The notes under the pieces were generated by a model. The model ran no database searches. It worked only from the letters and a program-made list of their open reading frames with translations, and was not told the origin of the DNA. A program made the translations under genes and the position numbers. 32,555 nucleotides of DNA from the IMG/VR virus record IMGVR_UViG_3300025087_000231, positions 1 through 32,555 of that record; one strand, given 5' to 3'. Below, in pieces: positions 24,787-31,312 of the stretch (position 1 is its first letter; each line of letters begins with the position of its first letter). The stretch is from a virus.

Positions 24787-24818
24787 AATCTTAGAATCTT
24801 AGAATCTTAGAATCTTAG
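24787..24818 (+). repeat. AATCTTAG tandem repeat, four exact copies
   Basis: Four perfect head-to-tail copies of AATCTTAG (CTAAGATT on the coding strand). The array covers the last codons and stop of the zinc-ribbon gene and the gap before the DUF6496-type gene. Because the unit is 8 bases, gain or loss of a copy would move the downstream ribosome site relative to the stop and alter the last residues. Confidence 0.85.
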
Positions 24819-25070
24819 TTTATCCCTAATCTTTCTAATTGACCTCTCACGAGATGAGGCAACCTCATCTTCTCTCATGGGTCTTAACTCTCCCATGCGC
24901 TTCTTATCGCATCTAGGGCAATGCCTGGAACGCTCCTGGTAAAGCGTATGACACTCAGAACACTGATAAACCCGCAATCGTGGGTAATTCTTGAAATCTG
25001 AAACACCCATCTCAGATTCAAATCTCTCTGTTCTAAGGTCTAGTTCCCTGCGTCTCTGTAAGCTAGGCAT
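24807..25070 (-). CDS. 87-residue zinc-ribbon protein
   Basis: This product has two CxxC motifs, CSECHT and CPRCDKK, spaced about as in a zinc ribbon, flanked by highly basic segments (MPSLQRRRELDLRTERF at the start and RSIRKIRDKLRF at the end). It would bind one zinc ion and nucleic acid. It lies between the terminase/GroES part and the portal gene. It is one of two zinc-ribbon genes in the late block (the other is at 20813-21244). No clear ribosome site was found. Function is inferred only. Confidence 0.65.
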   Translation of the reverse strand: MPSLQRRRELDLRTERFESEMGVSDFKNYPRLRVYQCSECHTLYQERSRHCPRCDKKRMGELRPMREDEVASSRERSIRKIRDKLRF

Positions 25071-25123
25071 AAAATGTTGCTACAACCAATGAAAAGGGTC
25101 ATTAGTTGGGTATGGAGTGAACT

Positions 25124-25330
25124 CTACTCAGCTACGCCCTTAGTCTGAGGCAGCGACTTAACATCTTCGTTAGGATTTGGTGTATTCTTAAACTTCGCTT
25201 CTGCCTTGCCTTCCTTACTGCCTGTTTGCGCCCAATCACTGTTATCGTGAGGAACATTTCCTTTTGCCACTTTTTTCTCCTTCTCCTGACCATAATCAGG
25301 ATTCACATTAGAATAAAAACGATTAGCCAT
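25124..25330 (-). CDS. 68-residue hydrophilic hypothetical protein
   Basis: The product is short, Lys/Asn/Asp-rich and probably disordered (NRFYSNVNPDYGQEKEKKVA, later KNTPNPNEDVKSLPQTKG). GGGAGG lies before the ATG, which supports a real gene. It sits between the 91-residue gene and the zinc-ribbon gene. No family or motif was recognised. Confidence 0.6.
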   Translation of the reverse strand: MANRFYSNVNPDYGQEKEKKVAKGNVPHDNSDWAQTGSKEGKAEAKFKNTPNPNEDVKSLPQTKGVAE

Positions 25331-25331
25331 G

Positions 25332-25607
25332 TTACCTCCCTATCATCTTTTTAATTTGATTATAAGACTTGTGTATCCCATTCATCAAACCAGGAACTAT
25401 TACGCTCTTATTTTCAGATTTCTTGTACCATAAATACAGATGGGTTTTCATACTGTCAAGAATTAGAGTCATTTCAAACGGATTATGCTTCTTTAACGGT
25501 ATGCCTATCCAGGCAATGCCATTTGGCTCATCCAGATACAACTGCGCTTGAGTTGGTACTGGCAGTTTCGGCTGTTCCTGTGCTGGCGCACTCCCCATCT
25601 CCACCAT
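25332..25607 (-). CDS. 91-residue hypothetical protein overlapping the GroES-like gene
   Basis: A Pro-rich N-terminus (PAQEQPKLPVPTQAQ) leads into a compact mixed alpha/beta part (IAWIGIPLKKHNPFEMTLIL, then a basic C-terminus). GGAGG six bases before the ATG supports the start. It overlaps the GroES-like gene by 80 bases in another frame, a long overlap for this region, so the two 3' and 5' coding parts constrain each other. No family was recognised. Confidence 0.6.
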   Translation of the reverse strand: MVEMGSAPAQEQPKLPVPTQAQLYLDEPNGIAWIGIPLKKHNPFEMTLILDSMKTHLYLWYKKSENKSVIVPGLMNGIHKSYNQIKKMIGR

Positions 25608-25911
25608 TGTCGTCCTCCGTCATTATAATATCTTCGTCCTTCATAATCCTGCAAAAACCCCATCCCTCAACATTAAACGCCTCTGTCATTGCTCCATATT
25701 TGTCAAACCATACCTTTTGGCCTATATGGAAATCATCCACGTCTTGCCCTATAAGGACGACAACGCCAGAACGGGCAGAATCACGATTGTTTTCACTGCT
25801 CTTGGATGTTTCAATAACCTCAATGCCAGCTTTTGTTTTGACAGCATCCTCAATTTTGACTAACACCCACCCGCTTAACAGCCTTAGTTTTTCTATGCTG
25901 ATTGATTGCAT
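25528..25911 (-). CDS. GroES-like co-chaperonin (Cpn10)
   Basis: The 127-residue product fits the Cpn10/GroES fold over residues about 6-100: KLRLLSGWVLVKIEDAV (as KLRPLHDRVIVKR in GroES), a 15-residue mobile-loop-like stretch (TSKSSENNRDSARS), the GVVVLIGQDV strand, KVWFDKYGAMTEAF (as VIFNDGYGVK) and IMKDEDIIMTE (as IMSESDILA). A Ser/Thr-rich tail follows. The start was set at the ATG eight bases after GGAGG; an ATG 5 codons earlier is part of that site. Phage co-chaperonins such as T4 gp31 work with host GroEL to fold the capsid protein; that role is inferred. Confidence 0.75.
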   Translation of the reverse strand: MQSISIEKLRLLSGWVLVKIEDAVKTKAGIEVIETSKSSENNRDSARSGVVVLIGQDVDDFHIGQKVWFDKYGAMTEAFNVEGWGFCRIMKDEDIIMTEDDNGGDGECASTGTAETASTNSSAVVSG

Positions 25912-25967
25912 GTCTATGACCTCCATTATTCTAACATACGTTTTCTCTGTATTTCAACCATCTTCCT

Positions 25968-27563
25968 TCATTCTTCCCTCACTCCATAAGAAGGGGAAGA
26001 TGAAATGGTTATGCCATGAGAACTCTTGAACGAATCACGAAATCTAGGTGTTACGGGGATATCGCCAATCTCCTTTGAAATGTGCCAACAAATTGCAGCT
26101 GCCATAATCCTGTCTGAATAGCATCCAGATTGAGCAACCATCTTATTGGACGCATTATACACATAAGTCCTTATTTCTGACAAGAGGGCCGCTGAACGGA
26201 TTGAAAACCCGAAATCACGGATAGCCTCGCCAGCAAAAGAGCCTATAATCAAATTCTTTGTGTTTGCCGTTGTCTGGAACCCGTATAACTGGTCATCGCT
26301 TCGGTTTTGGCTCACCTTACGCTGATATAGGTTGTTATATCCCAAATCCCGCAGGCGATTAACCGTTACCAACCCCATGTTATTGACTTCTGGTGCAAGC
26401 AGGGCATGGTTGTAGTAAGAACCGAGGCGAGCTAGAACATCTGCAAACCTATCAGGCTCTATGTGGCCATGCCACTCCGCTACCTGGGCCTTGGTTGATA
26501 AGTCTATCACAATGGCAGCGCTGTAGGCCCCCCCATCCACACCCTCAGCCACATCAGCCCCTATGCAATAAACGTGGCCATTAACGGGCATATCCCAAAT
26601 CGCTAGATTGCCCTTGCTATCAGGAGAAACATTGCTAAATCCTCCATGTTCCTCTAGGTAGCCAATCAGTTTAGGTTCTGAGCAATACTGCTCATGTTTG
26701 ATTATCGCTTGCCAGTCAAAAACCATCCTGCCAGAACTTAAAAAAGCCTCCTCTGGATAGGCAGGGTATTCCTGGGAGAACAACTGAGGGTTGCTCATCT
26801 CAGTGATTTTGGACCTACGCCACGCTATCTGACCGTGGCTGAGTCCGAACGTAGATATCAACCTATGCTCCTCCTCACCTAAGACGTCTAATCTAGCATC
26901 CTTTACGCAATACTCAGGATTGGCCCACCAGGGAACGAATAAAGGCGTATAACGGGATTGTTTAGCTAGCGACCGCACCCATAATTCATGCAAATGATTG
27001 GTACCGTTGGCTGTTGACTCAATGTCGCCATAAGCATCCTCCGTAATGGCCTCCTCAATACCAGTGCCAACGCTAACATCCTCATAATGGGCGTACTCTG
27101 ATAGGTGGTAGTCCGTGATATCATCCCCTCGCCCGAACCGCTTTGACCCCGCAGCTCCTATCCATAACCTGCTGCCAGTGTCCTTAAACTCTATCCAGTC
27201 CTTGCGGTCCTCTACCGCCAATGGGATGATGGACGATTTTATGATGGGGATAGCCCTATCTAATAGGAGACGCTGCGCTGCGTCCTTGGTGTGGCTGACA
27301 ATAACCGCCCGCCTTCCTGGCAGGAATGCGCATCTCCAGATTGCTCTGGCGATTATGAGAGTGGAGAACCCTAGCTTGCGGGCTTTAAGGATGATTTTGA
27401 ATCGGGAATTGATGGACGCATACTGCCTCTGAGCAGGATTGAGCTTGAACGGGACATAGCGTCCCCGTTTATTAAAAATGCTGAGGCATAACTCTATGTA
27501 ATAGTACGGGTTTTTTTGCGCTTTGGAGAATATCTCAGATGCCTTGGCATCTATGTTATCCAT
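25968..27563 (-). CDS. terminase large subunit (packaging ATPase/nuclease)
   Basis: A 531-residue protein with the terminase motifs in order: an Arg-rich Walker A variant KARKLGFST (60-68), Walker B DYHLSEYAHYE (152-162), the coupling motif ESTANG (183-188) and an RNase H-like nuclease triad D338 (ADVAEG), E393 (PEVNN) and D485 (YSDRIMA). It cuts and pumps DNA into the head through the portal. GAGAGG precedes the ATG. The gene order small subunit, 61-residue gene, SpoVG-like, large subunit, GroES-like is unusual in inserting a SpoVG homologue. By eye this stretch is clearly more GC-rich than the tail genes. Confidence 0.9.
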   Translation of the reverse strand: MDNIDAKASEIFSKAQKNPYYYIELCLSIFNKRGRYVPFKLNPAQRQYASINSRFKIILKARKLGFSTLIIARAIWRCAFLPGRRAVIVSHTKDAAQRLLLDRAIPIIKSSIIPLAVEDRKDWIEFKDTGSRLWIGAAGSKRFGRGDDITDYHLSEYAHYEDVSVGTGIEEAITEDAYGDIESTANGTNHLHELWVRSLAKQSRYTPLFVPWWANPEYCVKDARLDVLGEEEHRLISTFGLSHGQIAWRRSKITEMSNPQLFSQEYPAYPEEAFLSSGRMVFDWQAIIKHEQYCSEPKLIGYLEEHGGFSNVSPDSKGNLAIWDMPVNGHVYCIGADVAEGVDGGAYSAAIVIDLSTKAQVAEWHGHIEPDRFADVLARLGSYYNHALLAPEVNNMGLVTVNRLRDLGYNNLYQRKVSQNRSDDQLYGFQTTANTKNLIIGSFAGEAIRDFGFSIRSAALLSEIRTYVYNASNKMVAQSGCYSDRIMAAAICWHISKEIGDIPVTPRFRDSFKSSHGITISSSPSYGVREE

Positions 27564-27587
27564 TTTTGAACCTCTCGGTTGCTGCTA

Positions 27588-27920
27588 CTATAGAATGGCG
27601 TCGCTAACAGTCTCAGGAGGATGGTCCCCACCTGCCAGTACGCTACGGGTAGCGGAGGGCTCCTCTATGGTCAACTCGTCAATGCGCCGCAGTAGGACGG
27701 CCTCCAGGTAGGAGCGAAACGCCACCGTTACGGGGTGTACCATATCCGCATACTCTCCGCTACGCCCTTGGCGGGATGGCATCAGCACCATCCTGCGGGA
27801 ATCAGGACGCCTGATAATGCGGATATTGCGTATAATCAGTTGGTCATCCAGCACCAGGGTGGCGTAGGCCAGTACCCTGGGGTCCTTGCTCATACTGATG
27901 GTTACCCTCGTTACACGCAT
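27588..27920 (-). CDS. SpoVG-like protein
   Basis: The 110-residue product matches the SpoVG family over its first 85 residues: VTRVTISMSKDPRVLAYATL and VLDDQLIIRNIRII, then MVLMPSRQG and GEYADMVHPVTVAFRSYLEA (SpoVG: MPSKRTPDGEFRDIAHPI). SpoVG proteins bind DNA or RNA and regulate genes or translation; phage versions are occasionally seen. GGGGGAGG precedes the ATG. It lies between the two terminase genes, so a regulatory role in late expression, or a link to packaging, is a reasonable guess. The last 25 residues are extra. Confidence 0.8.
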   Translation of the reverse strand: MRVTRVTISMSKDPRVLAYATLVLDDQLIIRNIRIIRRPDSRRMVLMPSRQGRSGEYADMVHPVTVAFRSYLEAVLLRRIDELTIEEPSATRSVLAGGDHPPETVSDAIL

Positions 27921-27924
27921 CCTC

Positions 27925-28110
27925 TCACCTCCCCCTCATATCCCATAACCATACAACATTGTCTTGGCGCCGAGACAATTGACCTCCAAAAATCGCTCCA
28001 GGATTGCGTAGGACACGATATCTAGTACCTACCCATGCCTGGATATCCATCAAAATGGTTAAATTGTTGATTTTATTGATTATTCGCTGTGCAACTGCCA
28101 GGGTTCTCAC
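27925..28110 (-). CDS. 61-residue hypothetical protein between the terminase genes
   Basis: This basic protein starts at a GTGA overlap with the terminase small-subunit stop and ends shortly before the SpoVG-like gene's ribosome site. It contains VGTRYRVLRNPGAIFGGQLS and ends VVWLWDMRGR. The tight spacing on both sides supports it as a real small gene. The function is unknown. Confidence 0.5.
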   Translation of the reverse strand: MRTLAVAQRIINKINNLTILMDIQAWVGTRYRVLRNPGAIFGGQLSRRQDNVVWLWDMRGR

Positions 28111-28556
28111 TCTCCCACATCACCAGACCCGTCTAACCCCCTGCGCTGAGCGGCCTGCACTAGCTGTATCATCACGTTTTGCGTGCTGGCATGCTCTCCC
28201 TCTCCGTCCCTGGATAGGGCTCCCCATATTCGGAGGGCCATATTAATGTATCCCTCCCTCGTACGCCAATCGGGATTGCCCTTGTCATCGTTTGCCTCCG
28301 CGCCATCCCTGACCTTGTTCGCCCAAAAATCCCGTCCAGCTCCTATCTTTTTGAACTCTCGCTCAAACAACTGGCGTACAGTTGTATTCCGCATCAGTCT
28401 GGACCCCTGCTCCGACGCACGCCCAGGAGCATAACCAGCGTCTATTGCCGACTGGCGTATGGTGTTACCCTCAATGACACTCGTAGCAAACTTTTTGTAT
28501 TTCGCCCTCAGCTGCGGAGTGGGTTCTCTATCACTCATACCGTAATTGTACACCAT
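28107..28556 (-). CDS. terminase small subunit
   Basis: A 149-residue protein with the N-terminal helix-turn-helix arrangement of terminase small subunits: KFATSVIEGNTIRQSAIDAG, then the YAPGRASEQGSRLMRNTTV segment (NxxxVxxG-like) seen in many TerS proteins, followed by a helical region for oligomerisation. It would recognise the packaging site and help load the large subunit. The first ATG is weakly placed relative to AGAGG; an ATG six codons in (MSDREP) is possible. It is the first late gene, directly beside the divergent control region. Confidence 0.75.
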   Translation of the reverse strand: MVYNYGMSDREPTPQLRAKYKKFATSVIEGNTIRQSAIDAGYAPGRASEQGSRLMRNTTVRQLFEREFKKIGAGRDFWANKVRDGAEANDDKGNPDWRTREGYINMALRIWGALSRDGEGEHASTQNVMIQLVQAAQRRGLDGSGDVGE

Positions 28557-28592
28557 ATCCTCTAAGTGTTTCCAATAATTCTTGCTTTTTTA

Positions 28593-28687
28593 CGGTTTTA
28601 TTGTCATACAATCGTTACATATCCGTCATATACCGCCCGAAAAACAATAAACCGTAGTGGCGGTTGCGCTGTCATACAATCGTTACA
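28593..28687. promoter_or_regulatory. divergent control region with 27-bp direct repeats
   Basis: Two direct repeats, 28593-28619 and 28661-28687, share CGGTT, four variable bases, then an identical 18-base stretch beginning TGTCATACAATCG. Their period is 68 bases. An imperfect inverted pair built on TACGGTTT...ATTG lies around them (28591-28603 and 28645-28656). The early promoter follows to the right; to the left no clear sigma70 promoter for the late block was found, so these repeats may be binding sites for an activator or repressor of late genes. The TGTCATAC core recurs in the palindrome at 29588-29611. Confidence 0.65.
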
Positions 28688-28707
28688 CGGATTTTACACG
28701 TCTGCTA

Positions 28708-28736
28708 TTGATTTTTTGGCGGCCATCCTATATAAT
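28708..28736 (+). promoter_or_regulatory. early promoter P1 (TTGATT-17-TATAAT)
   Basis: A strong sigma70-type promoter: -35 TTGATT (28708-28713), 17-base spacer, -10 TATAAT (28731-28736), with transcription expected from about 28743. It drives the rightward early genes starting with the ParB-like gene, whose leader opens with a stem-loop. Confidence 0.8.
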
Positions 28737-28744
28737 ATATGTAT

Positions 28745-28790
28745 GGGAGCGCAAAATCCAAAATCCAAAAATCAACTGTATCACGCTCCC
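28745..28790 (+). promoter_or_regulatory. 5'-terminal leader stem-loop of early transcript 1
   Basis: GGGAGCG (28745-28751) and CGCTCCC (28784-28790) form a 7-bp stem around a 32-base loop, beginning within a few bases of the P1 start. The first gene's AAAAGGAG site follows at once. The stem could protect the 5' end or modulate translation. TGCGCTCCCA, the reverse complement of the 5' arm context, occurs in the leader at 31548-31557. Confidence 0.55.
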
Positions 28791-28809
28791 TCAAAAGGAG
28801 AATAGAAAA

Positions 28810-29136
28810 ATGAAAACATCAGCAGTACTGCCCTGGGCACATAGAGCGCCCCACAGGGTCACGGATAGCGTAAAACTAGCCAGCATGATAACAGTATTAT
28901 CGTCTGGGGGCGATCTCCCCCCTGTCCTATGGGACGGCAATCAGGCGTACGAGGGATCGCACCGTTTGGCGGCGTGGGAAGCATTGGGTATGTATCCCAC
29001 TTATATATTGGTTGGCAATGCAGATTTAGCTGACGCTGCAAAAATACTGGGGGGGGAGGCCGAAAATATAGACTGGATGGACGAGCACAATTTATCGGTG
29101 CTGTGGGACGTAATATGCGGAGATTCGGAAAAATGA
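28810..29136 (+). CDS. ParB-like small protein
   Basis: The 108-residue product contains the ParB/Srx-like core WDGNQAYEGSHRLAAWEALG (residues 51-70), where the GSHRLAA motif follows a conserved DGNHRL-type pattern; ParB-like domains of this kind include nucleotide-binding CTPases and nucleases. The start was set by AAAAGGAG before the ATG; a longer frame upstream is only the leader. It is the first gene of the rightward early operon from P1. A DNA-binding, partition-like or nuclease role cannot be separated from the sequence. Confidence 0.65.
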   Translation: MKTSAVLPWAHRAPHRVTDSVKLASMITVLSSGGDLPPVLWDGNQAYEGSHRLAAWEALGMYPTYILVGNADLADAAKILGGEAENIDWMDEHNLSVLWDVICGDSEK

Positions 29137-29151
29137 AAAAGGAGAAACAAA

Positions 29152-29292
29152 ATGAACACTAAAATCGTGAAATATGGAAATAAAGAATATAGGGTACGAT
29201 TGAAATTTGGCAATGTATGGCGTTGCGACTCAAAAACGTATAAAACTCTATCAAGATTACTGGCCGATTGGACACCACCAAAAGGAGCGTAA
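29152..29292 (+). CDS. 46-residue early protein
   Basis: A short basic protein (MNTKIVKYGNKEYRVRLKFG... ending DWTPPKGA) with AAAAAGGAG before its ATG and one base between its stop and the next start. The ribosome site and tight spacing support a real gene missed by length cut-offs. No family was recognised; phage early small proteins often act on host targets. Confidence 0.6.
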   Translation: MNTKIVKYGNKEYRVRLKFGNVWRCDSKTYKTLSRLLADWTPPKGA

Positions 29293-29293
29293 A

Positions 29294-29539
29294 ATGGACA
29301 TGATACAGATTAGTTACCTTATCGCCACGGAACTGGCGCGTAGCAGGGCTGGCCTGCGCTGGCAACCCCTGCGAGCAGGCATCATCACCCAGGGCGCGCC
29401 ACCAGGCAGGTGTGAATTGGTATTGGGTATCCTGTGCCGACTAGGGCACGTCCGCAGGGTCTATGACGTGATTTGGGCCGAGAATAGCCTTTATGACGCC
29501 CTAGCAAACTGGGAAAAGAAGAATATACCGCAGTTTTGA
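29294..29539 (+). CDS. 81-residue early protein
   Basis: The product, starting MDMIQISYLIATELARSRAG, is basic and Arg-rich with Trp/Leu-rich segments (RLGHVRRVYDVIWAENSLYD). GGAG six bases before the ATG fixes the start; the longer frame upstream is out of frame with the previous gene. It is the last of three early genes from P1 before a hairpin at 29553-29587. The function is unknown. Confidence 0.6.
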   Translation: MDMIQISYLIATELARSRAGLRWQPLRAGIITQGAPPGRCELVLGILCRLGHVRRVYDVIWAENSLYDALANWEKKNIPQF

Positions 29540-29552
29540 GTTAATCATCATA

Positions 29553-29587
29553 AAATACCCTTAGTTACTTGCTAACCAGGGGTATTT
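29553..29587 (+). terminator. weak intrinsic-terminator-like hairpin
   Basis: AAATACCC (29553-29560) pairs with GGGTATTT (29580-29587), with TTAG/CTAA as possible inner pairs. The U-tract after it is poor. It lies right after the 81-residue gene, so it may end or attenuate the P1 transcript; rated weak because of the missing U-run. Confidence 0.4.
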
Positions 29588-29611
29588 ACTTGTCATACCG
29601 GTGTGACAAGT
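29588..29611 (+). promoter_or_regulatory. 24-bp near-perfect palindrome (operator candidate)
   Basis: ACTTGTCA and TGACAAGT, 8-base arms, flank a centre T-ACCGGT-G that is itself palindromic except for one base pair. This symmetry, 30 bases before the metallophosphoesterase start, suits a dimeric repressor or activator. No T-run follows, so it is not a terminator. Its half-site TGTCATAC matches the repeats at 28593-28687. Confidence 0.6.
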
Positions 29612-29641
29612 GAAAATCCAACAAATAGAAAGGGGTAAAAA

Positions 29642-30526
29642 ATGGAAGCATTGCGCATTGACATATGTCTAAAGGGAACAGAGGAATTTAGAATTTACAG
29701 TACAGGGGATTTCCAGGATGGCGACTTTGCTTCCAATACTGAGGCTATCAAAAAGTGCCTTGACCGATGCCGTAACGATCCCAATGGCTACCTGATGATA
29801 ATGGGTGATATCCAAAACTTTATGAGGCCCAAAGTAAGGGGCAGGATAGAGTCTATCTTGGCTGATGACCCCAATTCAAGGGATGAGTTTGATCAAAACA
29901 TCTTAAAAACCGTGGATGACTGTATTAAAAAATTCAACCTAGATGATCCAAATCTTAAAAAGATTGGCTTTTTAGAGGGACACCATTACGCAAATTCCAG
30001 GCTTGGGTTGTTTACTACAACTCAATATATGTGCAGTAAAGTAAAAGCTCAATATCTAGGGTTTTTTTGTTGGGTGCAAATCATCGTAGAACAGAAATTT
30101 CCCGGTGGCAACCGAAGCGGTTATGTCTTAAATGTCGGTGCGACTCATGGATGCGGCGGGGGAAAGTCGTCAATGACAACAGCTATCCGCAAGATGGAGG
30201 AAACTATCAAAAACTGGGATGTTAATATCTTGCTTAGAGGACACTCCAACGATCTGGAGGGTGGATTTACAAACCCTATCATGAGAGCAACAACGCGAAC
30301 CAATAGCCCCTTACATATCTATCCAAGCCCACGGTTGATTGTGAACTGCGGAGGTTATACCCAGGGATATCAGATCGGTAAGACTCATTATTCTGAGTTG
30401 GGACAGATGTCTCCACAGCAGATAGGGTATGTTATAGTCCATGTTAAAATAGAGAAACATCCTCACTCTAAAGAAGGAAGGAAGTCAGCTTACCTTACAT
30501 ATTGGCCAGAACCAATACCATTGTAA
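29642..30526 (+). CDS. calcineurin-like metallophosphoesterase (early copy)
   Basis: This 294-residue protein has the same motif order as the late copy at 74-952: GDFQDG (22-27), GDIQNF (55-60), GHHY (113-116), ATHG (167-170) and RGHSND (199-204). The third motif ends in Tyr where the late copy has Asp, so metal binding may differ. AAGGGG precedes the ATG, and the operator-like palindrome lies just upstream. It probably acts early in infection on nucleic acid or nucleotides; the substrate is not known. Shared positions such as NPNSFALGLGDYSDF and DPNGYLMIMGDIQNF show it arose by duplication within this phage line. Confidence 0.78.
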   Translation: MEALRIDICLKGTEEFRIYSTGDFQDGDFASNTEAIKKCLDRCRNDPNGYLMIMGDIQNFMRPKVRGRIESILADDPNSRDEFDQNILKTVDDCIKKFNLDDPNLKKIGFLEGHHYANSRLGLFTTTQYMCSKVKAQYLGFFCWVQIIVEQKFPGGNRSGYVLNVGATHGCGGGKSSMTTAIRKMEETIKNWDVNILLRGHSNDLEGGFTNPIMRATTRTNSPLHIYPSPRLIVNCGGYTQGYQIGKTHYSELGQMSPQQIGYVIVHVKIEKHPHSKEGRKSAYLTYWPEPIPL

Positions 30527-30532
30527 ATTACA

Positions 30533-31042
30533 TTAAGAAATAGCGCTTATAAATTTATCAATAAAATGGTTTTTTATTAAATATCTTGAGGTTTTATTCT
30601 TAATCCTAATTACTCTTTTTACCATGCCAGTATTTATTATCTCATTATCACGTCTTTTATCTTTGTCTACCCTTTCATCGTGCCATTTTCCATCTAATTC
30701 TAATACTATTTTAGTAGCAGGAAACCAAAAATCTACAATGGCATACCAGGAATCCAATTTGATTATTCTTTGAAATTGGAAATTTATATTTTTCTCTTTA
30801 AGAACTCTTAATAAATCCCTTTCCGCCCAGGCGGGGTTTAATCGCATTTTTCTTTGAAATTCACGCACCCTTGTCGGGAATTTATTTTTTTTCTTTTTTA
30901 TTTTTCGGGAATTTTTCTTGCGGGTAAAAAAATGTGTCTTTCTTTTTTCGAGTTCTAAATCTCTAAGATACCGAATTCTTGCATTATATTCACCATCAAT
31001 AATATTTGTTGATCTATAATTGCGATTAAAGACATTAAGCAT
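30533..31042 (-). CDS. DUF559/VSR-like endonuclease
   Basis: The 169-residue product matches DUF559/VSR-type PD-(D/E)XK nucleases in its second half: NPAWAERDLLRVLKEKNI, FQFQRIIKLDSWYAIVDFWF and TKIVLELDGKWHDERVDKD, then RRDNEIINTG and VKRVIRIKN. The N-terminal 60 residues are extremely Lys/Arg-rich. The start ATG at 31042 is preceded by a GGGGGA run inside a hairpin; a TTG 15 codons upstream is possible. It is the only leftward gene in the early region, converges with the metallophosphoesterase gene (6-base gap), is AT-rich, and may be a homing-type insertion or an anti-defence enzyme. Confidence 0.7.
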   Translation of the reverse strand: MLNVFNRNYRSTNIIDGEYNARIRYLRDLELEKRKTHFFTRKKNSRKIKKKKNKFPTRVREFQRKMRLNPAWAERDLLRVLKEKNINFQFQRIIKLDSWYAIVDFWFPATKIVLELDGKWHDERVDKDKRRDNEIINTGMVKRVIRIKNKTSRYLIKNHFIDKFISAIS

Positions 31043-31053
31043 AAGACTACTTT

Positions 31054-31309
31054 TCCCCCTGGCATATCTTACAGGGGGAGGGCGCAAGGTCCATTATCCT
31101 CTAAATTGAAGGTAGAGCCTGTAGCCCCTGGCTATCTACAGGACGTGCCTAACTCTCCGACACGAAGAGAAAAAATATGCCATTTGAGGGAGGGACAAGA
31201 GTAGTCAACTTGTTGGTGCATACCCCATCTACCTTTTAGAGTTGCTATCGTTTCGCCATTTCTATTGCCCCACGAAACCTTCACTGGCATTATCAATGCA
31301 AGGGCAGTG
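31054..31309 (-). ncRNA. candidate structured leader/non-coding RNA upstream of the DUF559 gene
   Basis: From promoter P3 leftwards, about 250 bases carry a series of hairpins and no convincing gene. In transcript order: CACTG/GCATT stem (31282-31309), GTTTCG/CGAAAC (31250-31278), ACAAG/CTTGT (31195-31213), CCTGTAG/CTACAGG (31118-31142) and TCCCCCTG/CAGGGGGA (31054-31079), the last near the endonuclease's likely ribosome site. Stem density is higher than in neighbouring sequence. It could be a regulatory leader or a phage small RNA; no known RNA family was recognised. A 52-codon frame inside it lacks a ribosome site and was not called. Confidence 0.5.
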
Positions 31310-31312
31310 TTA

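Noticed and set aside
29588-29611. Rho-independent terminator
   Set aside because: The palindrome has no T-run after it and is symmetrical like an operator.
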